From Clostridia bacterium (GTDB lineage Bacteria > Bacillota > Clostridia > Oscillospirales > Acutalibacteraceae), in assembly GCA_017381395.1 (NCBI GenBank), contig JAFOCH010000022.1, forward strand, positions 1-7,160: DNA of 7,160 nt, in the 5' to 3' direction. Below, in pieces: positions 1-6,030 of the stretch. The notes under the pieces were generated by a model. It had not been told where the DNA came from. It saw only the letters and a list, made by a program, of their open reading frames with translations, and did not search any database. Position numbers and translations under genes: made by a program. Position 1 is the stretch's first letter; each line of letters begins with the position of its first letter.

Positions 1-258
1 GGTGCCGTGACGAGCTGTGTGTCCTACCCTTTCGAGGTCGGGTGTACGAATACATTTCTGGCAGGTTACAACGCGGTTACGCGGAGGTACAACCTCGCCT
101 GTAAAGAATTTTTTAAGCGGTGCCATGCCCGAATTGATGAGCAAAAGACTCTTATCATTATTCGGGACGAGCGAAAAACTCGCCATGCGGAGATGTCCCT
201 TTTCCTCGAAAAAGGACAAAAATTTCTCTCTTAAATCGTTAAGTGACGTCCATTCCAT
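1..258 (-). CDS. alaS: Alanine--tRNA ligase (AlaS), N-terminal part, cut by the window edge
   Basis: AlaS charges tRNA-Ala with alanine in the cytoplasm. Translating the minus strand from 258 gives 86 residues with no stop, running off position 1. The peptide begins MEWTSLNDLREKFLSFFEEK and continues with GHLRMASFSLVP, INSGMAPLKKFF, TCQKCIRTPDLERVG and HTARHGT. These match the class II aminoacylation domain of AlaS, including the strand around 'NSGM' and the 'TARHxTFFEML' block, whose second half lies outside the window. The 'GMAPLK..FTG' and 'TCQKCIR' wording is the form I associate with Clostridia. The start at 256-258 was chosen because GGAGG (269-273) lies 10 nt upstream and the family homology begins there. 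The ATG at 264-266 is in another frame and soon hits a stop. Full-length AlaS is about 870-880 residues, so roughly 90% is missing. Identity is also supported by the alanine-specific T-box upstream. Confidence 0.96.
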   Translation of the reverse strand, partial: MEWTSLNDLREKFLSFFEEKGHLRMASFSLVPNNDKSLLLINSGMAPLKKFFTGEVVPPRNRVVTCQKCIRTPDLERVGHTARHGT

Positions 259-273
259 TTTTTCATTTCCTCC

Positions 274-316
274 AAAAAAACAATATAGCTCTCCCGTCCA
301 AAGGGACGGGAGAGCT
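274..316 (-). terminator. Regulated intrinsic terminator of the alaS T-box
   Basis: On the minus strand AGCTCTCCCGTCC (304-316) pairs perfectly over 13 bp with GGACGGGAGAGCT (287-299) around a 4-nt loop. A short spacer and seven T (274-280) follow. The 5' arm directly abuts the T-box core, so the antiterminator and terminator must be mutually exclusive, as known for T-box leaders. It sits 15-16 bp upstream of the alaS start codon. It could also stop transcripts reading through from the PBP gene. Confidence 0.93.
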
Positions 317-553
317 CCGTGGTACCACCCAATTTGCCGCTTTTTTATCTAAAAAACGACCTCTTTTATCTATCCTTTAACGCTGATAAGGCGCCGTGAT
401 TAGCGGTGACTCGAAAGCTGGCTCGGTAACGCGAAACTTTATGAGGGTGGCTTTCAGCCAATTTTAAAATTAAATCGGCCACCCATCTCTTTCACAAGCT
501 GTAAATAAAGTTACCTTTTGCTTTGTCGCAGTCATAACAAATATAAAAAATAC
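274..553 (-). ncRNA. T-box riboswitch leader of alaS (tRNA-Ala sensing)
   Basis: This fills the gene-free stretch between the PBP and alaS. Read on the minus strand it contains the T-box core TGGGTGGTACCACGG (317-331) followed by a terminator. A Stem I can be drawn by hand. GACT (530-533) pairs with AGTC (408-411), and AAAGC (520-524) with GCTTT (414-418). GGTAAC (510-515) pairs with GTTACC (425-430), and the distal GGGTGGC (478-484) with GCCACCC (445-451). The internal loop between the second and third helices has GAGCCA on its 3' side (419-424). This places GCC, an alanine codon followed by a purine, in the specifier position (420-422). The UGGU of the T-box is complementary to the ACCA end expected for tRNA-Ala (discriminator A). 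Uncharged tRNA-Ala should stabilise the antiterminator and allow alaS transcription. The pairing was done by eye; the 5' end is inferred from the promoter. Confidence 0.95.
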
Positions 554-559
554 AATATA

Positions 560-588
560 ATTATATATTTATCCAATCGTTTTGTCAA
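560..588 (-). promoter_or_regulatory. Consensus housekeeping promoter for the T-box/alaS transcript
   Basis: On the minus strand a perfect TTGACA (583-588) and a perfect TATAAT (560-565) are separated by 17 nt, the ideal arrangement for the vegetative sigma factor. Transcription should start near 553, giving a leader of about 295 nt before alaS. The -35 box lies 9 bp beyond the stop codon of the upstream PBP gene, so alaS does not depend on that gene for transcription. Confidence 0.9.
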
Positions 589-597
589 GCGGATAAA

Positions 598-2184
598 TCA
601 CGAGTAATACAGCTCATAAATGCCATCGCAAACCGACTTGAAAACGGGTGCCGCCGTCTTTGACCCCGAAATGCCGTTTTCGGCTAAAACGGTAATGACG
701 TATTCGGGATTTTCATGAGGGTAAAAGCCCGAAAACCAACACTGATTGACCGACTGTCCATTCGATTTATATCCCGCCTCTGCCGTTGCAGTTTTGCCCC
801 CTGCCGAAAGATGTGTCGGTGCCGCTGACGAGCCGGTACCACTTGATATTACCGCCGTCATCATTTCGGCAACTGTATCCGCCGCATTGGCTGAAATCAC
901 CCGCTGAGGTGACTCGCTCATATACTCGGAAACGCTGCCGTCGGCAAGCATAATTCCGCTGACAAGCCGAGGTGAAACTCGGTAGCCGCCATTGGCAACC
1001 ATGGCCGTCATCACGGCAACGTCAATGGGTGTGAGCAATAATTCACCCTGACCAAACGAAAAATTAGCCAATGCTGCGGGTTGAGAGGACAGCTTTTCTT
1101 CGCTCGGCAACACTCCCGACACGGCAAAAAGGCGGTCTGCAAAGCTCTTTTTCTCGTCAAATCGTAGTTTTTTGCAAAGGGACAGGATATCCTTTGCGCC
1201 GACCCTTGATGCGAGGTTGATAAAATACGGGTTGCAGGAATTAGCCAAAGCGGCGGTCATATCGACCGCTCCGTGACCGCTCAAATTGTGACAATTAAAG
1301 GTGTTTGTGCCGATTTGCACATTTCCGTTGCAAATGTTGATTGCACTTTTCCCAATGCCCGAATCGACCGCCGCGGCGGCAACCAAAATTTTAAAAACCG
1401 AGCCGACGTTATATGCCGAAAAGGCGCGATTGATAAAGGGTGACTCATCACTTTTTAACGCATCAGTGAGATTAAGCGGAGAGTAATCAGGACGGCTTGC
1501 GAGAGCAAGAATTTCACCGCTTTTGGCGTTCATTACCACGACTGCGCCCCTTTTAATCGACCTCGCCGCCTGCTCGGTGATACGCTGAATGGAGCTATCG
1601 AGGGTCAAAACGACCCCCGTTTTTATATCTGTCGTACCCGAAACTGTCGGCTCCACCCCCGACAAAGCGCGTCCATTCGCATCAACGGTATAAGTGACAG
1701 TCACGTCATCCTCGCAGGTCAGCAGTTTATCAAAGGCACATTCAATCCCCGCAACGCCATGCCCCGAGCCGTCGGTGTAGCCGATTATATGGCTTGCAAG
1801 CTGATTATCGCTGTAACGAATGGGGATACTAAAAAGGACGCTTTGCTCGGCGGAAAAGTCGGACACCGCCTCGATTACTGTTGGCTTACCGCTTTTGAGC
1901 GCCTCGCGGGCAACCTTTGCATAATCGCCGAGCTTACTGTCAATTTCGTTCAGCGTCGCGAGATTCGACGGCACAGCGGCGAGATACCTGCTTTGCTGAG
2001 ATACCAGCTTCCGCAAATTTCGGTCATAGATGTTTCCTCTCGGACTGGTGACCGTTAACTTATAACTCATTTGACTGGACGCGGCCGAAAGGTCGACATC
2101 GCTGACAATATCGTATATCCGCCACGACGACGTCAGAAACATTAACGTCACGACAATAAAAAGTGCAATCGCCCTTTTTTTCAT
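598..2184 (-). CDS. Class B penicillin-binding protein (peptidoglycan transpeptidase, PbpA/FtsI/SpoVD-like)
   Basis: This is a 528-residue membrane-anchored D,D-transpeptidase that would cross-link peptidoglycan outside the cytoplasmic membrane. A single membrane segment spans about residues 4-20, after MKKR. A class B dimerisation-type region follows with SPRGNIYDRN (47-56) and GIECAFDKLL (146-155). The transpeptidase domain covers about 185-528. Its nucleophile motif is S262-V-F-K265 and its second motif is S316-C-N318. The third motif reads K464-T-A466 inside GGKTATAEAG, where most PBPs have KTG. The residue before GSVFK is Val rather than the usual Pro. There is no PASTA tail, and the protein is shorter than SpoVD (about 640 residues), so a division, elongation or sporulation role cannot be assigned. 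GGGGAG lies 9 nt before the ATG. It is transcribed away from the phosphoglucomutase gene and toward alaS. Confidence 0.94.
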   Translation of the reverse strand: MKKRAIALFIVVTLMFLTSSWRIYDIVSDVDLSAASSQMSYKLTVTSPRGNIYDRNLRKLVSQQSRYLAAVPSNLATLNEIDSKLGDYAKVAREALKSGKPTVIEAVSDFSAEQSVLFSIPIRYSDNQLASHIIGYTDGSGHGVAGIECAFDKLLTCEDDVTVTYTVDANGRALSGVEPTVSGTTDIKTGVVLTLDSSIQRITEQAARSIKRGAVVVMNAKSGEILALASRPDYSPLNLTDALKSDESPFINRAFSAYNVGSVFKILVAAAAVDSGIGKSAINICNGNVQIGTNTFNCHNLSGHGAVDMTAALANSCNPYFINLASRVGAKDILSLCKKLRFDEKKSFADRLFAVSGVLPSEEKLSSQPAALANFSFGQGELLLTPIDVAVMTAMVANGGYRVSPRLVSGIMLADGSVSEYMSESPQRVISANAADTVAEMMTAVISSGTGSSAAPTHLSAGGKTATAEAGYKSNGQSVNQCWFSGFYPHENPEYVITVLAENGISGSKTAAPVFKSVCDGIYELYYS

Positions 2185-2258
2185 TTTTGGCTACTCCCCT
2201 TTTTCACTTTTTCATTATTTTTTGTCAAAGGGGCAAAATTATTTAATTGTTTCTAAAA

Positions 2259-2268
2259 TTAGCGCTAA
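2259..2268. promoter_or_regulatory. CG-centred palindrome TTAGCGCTAA, possible operator
   Basis: A perfect 10-bp inverted repeat centred on CG lies 4 bp upstream of the -35 box of the phosphoglucomutase promoter and just downstream of the predicted PBP start point. CG-centred palindromes are typical of LacI/CcpA-family operators, but the full CcpA consensus is not present. A palindrome this short can occur by chance, and no regulator gene is in the window. Confidence 0.3.
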
Positions 2269-2272
2269 CCGA

Positions 2273-2302
2273 TTGACAGAAATGGGGCTATTATTATATA
2301 AT
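2273..2302 (+). promoter_or_regulatory. Promoter of the phosphoglucomutase gene
   Basis: A perfect TTGACA (2273-2278) and a perfect TATAAT (2297-2302) are separated by 18 nt. Transcription is expected near 2309, about 39 nt before the start codon. The element interleaves with the predicted PBP promoter on the other strand. Confidence 0.82.
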
Positions 2303-2318
2303 TATCAGTGTTTTTCAA
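2290..2318 (-). promoter_or_regulatory. Probable promoter of the PBP gene
   Basis: On the minus strand TTGAAA (2313-2318, 5 of 6 consensus bases) and AATAAT (2290-2295, 5 of 6) are separated by 17 nt. Transcription would start near 2283, leaving a leader of about 100 nt. The closer TTGACA at 2223-2228 has no -10 box at a workable distance. The region is very AT-rich, so chance matches are likely and the call is moderate. Confidence 0.5.
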
Positions 2319-2347
2319 ATTATTTTCTTTTGAACGGAGAATAACAA

Positions 2348-4066
2348 ATGGATAAGATTAAAAGTTTATATGACCTTTGGTGCGAAAGAGCCACCGACAA
2401 GGCAATTTTAGACGAGCTTAACGCGATAAAGGGCGATGACGAGGCAATTCTCGACCGCTTTTATCGTGAATTAGATTTCGGTACGGCCGGACTTCGCGGA
2501 GTTATCGGCGCAGGTACCAACAGAATGAACATCTATACCGTTGGCCGTGCAACCCAGGGCTTTGCCGAATACATCCTCACGGTAGCAAAGAACAAGAGCG
2601 TTGCCATCGGCTACGATAGCCGTATCAATTCCGATGTTTTTTCAAAAACGGCTGCTACCGTTTTTGCCGCAAACGGAATAAAGGTTTGGCTCTATCCCGT
2701 TCTCGTTCCTACTCCGATGCTGTCCTTTGCAGTAAGAGAACTTGGCTGTGACGCAGGCGTTGTCGTTACGGCAAGTCATAATCCGTCAAAGTACAACGGA
2801 TACAAGGCATACGGTCCCGACGGCTGCCAGCTCAACACCGAGGCAAGCAAAGAGGTGCTCGGCTATGTCGAAAAGGTTGATACCTTCGACGGAGTTAAGA
2901 CCGTCGTCTTTGACGAGGCAGTAAATAGCGGAATGATCGAATTCATCGGCAACGACGTTTTTGAAAAATACTACGAAAACGTTATGGCTCAGTCGGTTAA
3001 TCCCGAAATTCTCAAATCAGCAGGACTCAAAATCATATACACCGCACTCAACGGCTCGGGTAACATTCCGGTTAGAACGGTACTCGGCCGCATGGGCGTA
3101 AACGATATTACAATCGTACCCGAACAGGAATTGCCCGACGGCAACTTCCCCACCGCACCCTATCCCAATCCCGAAATCAGAGAGGCATTCACCCTCGCAC
3201 TCGACCTTGCAAAAAAGGTTGAACCCGACATCCTCCTCGCAACCGACCCCGACTGTGACCGCGTTGGTATCGCAGTAAGGGACGGCGACGATTACACCCT
3301 CATGTCAGGCAACGAGGTTGGTGCAGTTATGCTCTATTACCTGCTCAGCCAGCGTACAGAAAAGGGCACAATGCCTACAAGCCCCTTGATGGTAAAGACA
3401 ATCGTTACCTCCCGTCTGTGTGATAAAATTGCGGCAGATTATGGCTGTGAGGTTATCGATATTCTGACCGGCTTTAAGTATATCGGCGAGCAAATCGGTA
3501 TTCTCGAAGCAAAGGGTGAAGAAAACCGCTATATCATGGGCTTTGAAGAAAGCTATGGCTACCTCGTAGGCAGCTACGTTCGTGACAAGGATGCAGTTAT
3601 CGGCTCGCTCATGATTTGCGAAATGGCGGCATTCTTTAAGAAGCAGAATAAGACGCTCATCGACGTTTTGAATGAACTTTATGAAAAATACGGTGTATTC
3701 ATGCACAAGCAAATGAGCTTTGCCTTTGAAGGTGCCGAGGGAATGAAGATAATGGCCGACACGATGGCATCCCTTCGCACAAATCCGCCGAAGGAAATCG
3801 CAGGTATGACGGTTACAAAGGTATGCGACTACGAAACTCGCATCGCAACCGACACCGAAAGCGGTAAAAGTGAAGCCATCAATTTACCGAAATCGAACGT
3901 ACTCGCATACACCCTTTCGGGCGGCGCAGAGGCAATCGTCCGTCCGTCAGGCACCGAGCCGAAGATTAAGATTTATTTGACCGCTATTGCCGACTCGACC
4001 GAAAATGCCGACGACCTGATGAGTAAGCTTGAAAAGGCAGCAAAGCCCCTTCTCGGCATTAACTAA
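2348..4066 (+). CDS. pgcA: Phosphoglucomutase / phospho-sugar mutase (PgcA type)
   Basis: This 572-residue cytoplasmic enzyme of the alpha-D-phosphohexomutase family most likely interconverts glucose-6-phosphate and glucose-1-phosphate. The product feeds UDP-glucose, glycolipid anchors, teichoic acid decoration or glycogen. All four family motifs are present in order. TASHNP (141-146) holds the catalytic phosphoserine Ser143. DPDCDR (300-305) is the Mg2+ site. GFEESYG (398-404) is the sugar-binding loop, and RPSGTEPK (532-539) is the phosphate-binding loop. The N-terminal FGTAGLRG block (44-51) is also typical. Length matches Bacillus subtilis PgcA (about 580) rather than the shorter GlmM/ManB forms, and the GFEESYG wording also fits glucose mutases. 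GGAG (2336-2339) lies 8 nt before the ATG. No key residue is missing. Activity on mannose or pentose phosphates cannot be excluded from sequence. Confidence 0.95.
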   Translation: MDKIKSLYDLWCERATDKAILDELNAIKGDDEAILDRFYRELDFGTAGLRGVIGAGTNRMNIYTVGRATQGFAEYILTVAKNKSVAIGYDSRINSDVFSKTAATVFAANGIKVWLYPVLVPTPMLSFAVRELGCDAGVVVTASHNPSKYNGYKAYGPDGCQLNTEASKEVLGYVEKVDTFDGVKTVVFDEAVNSGMIEFIGNDVFEKYYENVMAQSVNPEILKSAGLKIIYTALNGSGNIPVRTVLGRMGVNDITIVPEQELPDGNFPTAPYPNPEIREAFTLALDLAKKVEPDILLATDPDCDRVGIAVRDGDDYTLMSGNEVGAVMLYYLLSQRTEKGTMPTSPLMVKTIVTSRLCDKIAADYGCEVIDILTGFKYIGEQIGILEAKGEENRYIMGFEESYGYLVGSYVRDKDAVIGSLMICEMAAFFKKQNKTLIDVLNELYEKYGVFMHKQMSFAFEGAEGMKIMADTMASLRTNPPKEIAGMTVTKVCDYETRIATDTESGKSEAINLPKSNVLAYTLSGGAEAIVRPSGTEPKIKIYLTAIADSTENADDLMSKLEKAAKPLLGIN

Positions 4067-4073
4067 AATACAG

Positions 4074-4115
4074 TAAACGCCGTATGATTAAGGATAACCA
4101 TGCGGCGTTTATTTT
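4074..4115 (+). terminator. Intrinsic terminator after the phosphoglucomutase gene
   Basis: TAAACGCCGTATG (4074-4086) pairs with CATGCGGCGTTTA (4099-4111) over 13 bp with one G-U pair and a 12-nt loop. TTTT follows. It begins 7 bp after the stop codon. The U-tail is short, so some read-through into the downstream lipoprotein gene is likely. Confidence 0.8.
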
Positions 4116-4134
4116 CACAAAAAAGAGGAATTAG

Positions 4135-5880
4135 ATGAAAAAAATCGTATGCATTTTGCTTTCGCTTGTGCTGATTTTGCTCGGCGGCTGTACAGAAAAG
4201 GAAAAAAAGCCGACCGAAAGCGCACCCGCGTCAAGTGAGGTCGTTTCAGAGCCGCTTGACCAGCCGGGCGCCGAGATTGAGGAGGTCGAGGTTAGCGCCT
4301 CGCTTTCGGCTCAAAGCACCACCATTCTCGACGTAAAAAGCACCGAAATATTCAATCAATTAAGCGAAGAAAAAACGCCGTCAAACGCTATCTTTTATCT
4401 CGACGACGAACTTTTTGTCGTCAGCGACGACGGGCTTTACGTGCCATTTGATGCGGCTATCTCAATGTGCACCGGCAGCGTTATCCCCGTATTGTACGTA
4501 AAAACGGAAAAAGCGGCAAAGGCACTTTCCACTCGGCTAAAATCGGGTGACGTGACCGACTGTATCGTTATGTCGGACAAGCCCGAGCTTGTAAACTCGG
4601 TGAGAGAAGCGGTACCCACAATCAGCGGTGCCATCGATACACGTGAAAACAAGCTTGACCTGGATATTACCTATCTCGTCCCACTTCGCAACGAAGCAAA
4701 CAAAAACAAGGCGAAAATTATCCTATTCGGCGCACACGCAACCAATGAGCAAATCGTATATTTACAAAAGCGGCTGATGACCATTTGGGTCGAAGCGGCA
4801 GACGGCTCGGTCGAGGCACATTGTAACGCATTCACGAGCGGTGCTAACGGCATAGTTTCGATAAATAACAAGAGCATTTTTGACGCAATCGACCTTTTTG
4901 AAAAGAATACGCTGTTTCGCGAGGTTTTTGTAGTTGGTCACAGAGGTCAACCGGCAACAAACGCGGACAATTCCCTTTCGGGTGCCAGAGCGGCGATTGA
5001 TTCGGGTGCCGATATGGTCGAGTGCGACGTTTATATGAGCGCAGACAAGGAATTTGTAGTCCTGCACAACAACGACATCTCATACTACACCGGCGGAATC
5101 GGTCTCGTCGAGGAACTGCGAACAGAGCAGATACAGTTTTTCATTCTAAAAGGGACAAAGGACGAGCATATCCCTAAGTTGCAGGAATTTTTTGACAGCT
5201 TCAGAAACGACGATATAATGCACTCAATTGAGATAAAAACCTCCGATCCCGACGCAGTTTATTGGTTGCGCGACCTTATCGCCGCAAGCGGAGTTTCGCA
5301 TCAGGTAAATATCATTTCCTTTAACCTCACTCAGCTTAAACTTGCTCGCGAGGTTATACCCGAAATTTCGTGCGGTTATCTGGGCACGGTTGACGGCATT
5401 TATTCGGACATTGTCCCCTATCTCAACAAATATAACCTTTCATATCATCCCACCAATTCAAAGATGTCGCCCGGAAACGCCTATGAGCTTAATAATCGTG
5501 GAATAAGCGTAAATACCTGGACCTATTCAAAGGAGGAAACCCTGATAAACGACCTGATAAACGGGTATTCGTCGCTGACGACCGACGGCGCTCTGTGGGC
5601 GTCAAACATTGTAGCAAAAATCAAAACCGACGACCAAATGAGCATAAAGCTAGGTGAGGAATTCAAATTTTCGGCAACGGCAATCACCAAAAAAGCCGAA
5701 AAGGAAATCGAATGTGAGCCGATTGTGATTGACGGTGACATCAAATTTATAAAGGGTGAAAAAGGCTATACCGCATCCCAAAAAGGTGACGCGACAGTCA
5801 TTCTGAAATACGCCGACACCCTCAAAAACGGCAAAGTCCTTTACCACTATTCTCGGTCGATAAAAGTGACAGTTGAATAA
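4135..5880 (+). CDS. Lipoprotein with GDPD-type phosphodiesterase domain, preceded by a degenerate GDPD-like barrel
   Basis: This 581-residue protein starts with a lipoprotein signal peptide: MKK, a hydrophobic core, then the lipobox LGGC with Cys19. It should be anchored on the outer face of the membrane. A polar Ser/Glu/Pro-rich linker spans about 20-62. Residues about 262-495 form a glycerophosphodiester phosphodiesterase domain with VGHRG (His269, Arg270), DSGADMVECDVY (Glu296, Asp298), VVLHNND (His311), SIEIKT (Glu366, Lys368) and a C-terminal NTWTYS...TTDGA block. Such enzymes hydrolyse glycerophosphodiesters to an alcohol and glycerol-3-phosphate. Residues about 63-255 look like a second copy without the catalytic residues (see findings). 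Residues about 500-581 are beta-rich and end in SIKVTVE, like bacterial Ig-like domains. AGAGG lies 6 nt before the ATG. It follows the phosphoglucomutase gene by 68 bp with a terminator between. The exact substrate (phospholipid head groups, lipoteichoic acid or another polymer) is unknown. Confidence 0.88.
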   Translation: MKKIVCILLSLVLILLGGCTEKEKKPTESAPASSEVVSEPLDQPGAEIEEVEVSASLSAQSTTILDVKSTEIFNQLSEEKTPSNAIFYLDDELFVVSDDGLYVPFDAAISMCTGSVIPVLYVKTEKAAKALSTRLKSGDVTDCIVMSDKPELVNSVREAVPTISGAIDTRENKLDLDITYLVPLRNEANKNKAKIILFGAHATNEQIVYLQKRLMTIWVEAADGSVEAHCNAFTSGANGIVSINNKSIFDAIDLFEKNTLFREVFVVGHRGQPATNADNSLSGARAAIDSGADMVECDVYMSADKEFVVLHNNDISYYTGGIGLVEELRTEQIQFFILKGTKDEHIPKLQEFFDSFRNDDIMHSIEIKTSDPDAVYWLRDLIAASGVSHQVNIISFNLTQLKLAREVIPEISCGYLGTVDGIYSDIVPYLNKYNLSYHPTNSKMSPGNAYELNNRGISVNTWTYSKEETLINDLINGYSSLTTDGALWASNIVAKIKTDDQMSIKLGEEFKFSATAITKKAEKEIECEPIVIDGDIKFIKGEKGYTASQKGDATVILKYADTLKNGKVLYHYSRSIKVTVE

Positions 5881-5885
5881 TTTAC

Positions 5886-5925
5886 AAAAGGACCGCTTTT
5901 TTATCAAAAGAGCGGTCCTTTTTTT
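5886..5925 (+). terminator. Strong intrinsic terminator after the GDPD lipoprotein gene
   Basis: AAAAGGACCGCT (5886-5897) pairs perfectly with AGCGGTCCTTTT (5911-5922). The stem can extend inward through a U-G pair and UUUU/AAAA to a tight AUC loop. A run of seven T (5919-5925) follows. It begins 6 bp after the stop codon and isolates this gene from the next. Confidence 0.93.
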
Positions 5926-5941
5926 GTTTAATTGGATTATA

Positions 5942-5970
5942 TTGATTTTGTAGTAATAGTATAATATAAT
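5942..5970 (+). promoter_or_regulatory. Probable promoter of the transglutaminase-like gene
   Basis: TTGATT (5942-5947, 4 of 6 consensus bases) and a perfect TATAAT (5965-5970) are separated by 17 nt. Transcription would start near 5977, giving a leader of about 54 nt. A second TATAAT at 5960-5965 overlaps the first but has no well-placed -35 box. The preceding terminator makes a local promoter necessary. Confidence 0.7.
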
Positions 5971-6030
5971 TAACGTATACATGATTTACTTAACAAACGG
6001 TTACAACGATTATTAAAGACGGTGATTTAT

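Noticed and set aside
7..352. Plus-strand open frames across the left end
   Set aside because: They are antisense to the alaS start and T-box leader, whose minus-strand reading has clear family and RNA motif support.
1368..1379. 12-bp GC-rich palindrome CCGCCGCGGCGG
   Set aside because: It encodes the Ala run just after the PBP SVFK motif (AAAAVDSG); alanine codons explain it without a regulatory role.
2223..2228. Perfect minus-strand TTGACA close to the PBP start codon
   Set aside because: No -10-like sequence lies 16-18 nt downstream; that interval is the GAAAAA tract and Shine-Dalgarno region.
3305..3712. 135-codon minus-strand open frame inside the phosphoglucomutase gene
   Set aside because: It lies antisense to conserved mutase motifs and has no recognisable ribosome site or domain; a codon-bias shadow.
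5650..5982. 110-codon minus-strand open frame over the end of the GDPD gene
   Set aside because: It runs through the terminator hairpin and the antisense of the Ig-like module, with no recognisable product.
5977..6030. Possible riboswitch in the leader of the transglutaminase-like gene
   Set aside because: The leader is only about 54 nt, shows no stable hairpin or known aptamer motif, and has no terminator.
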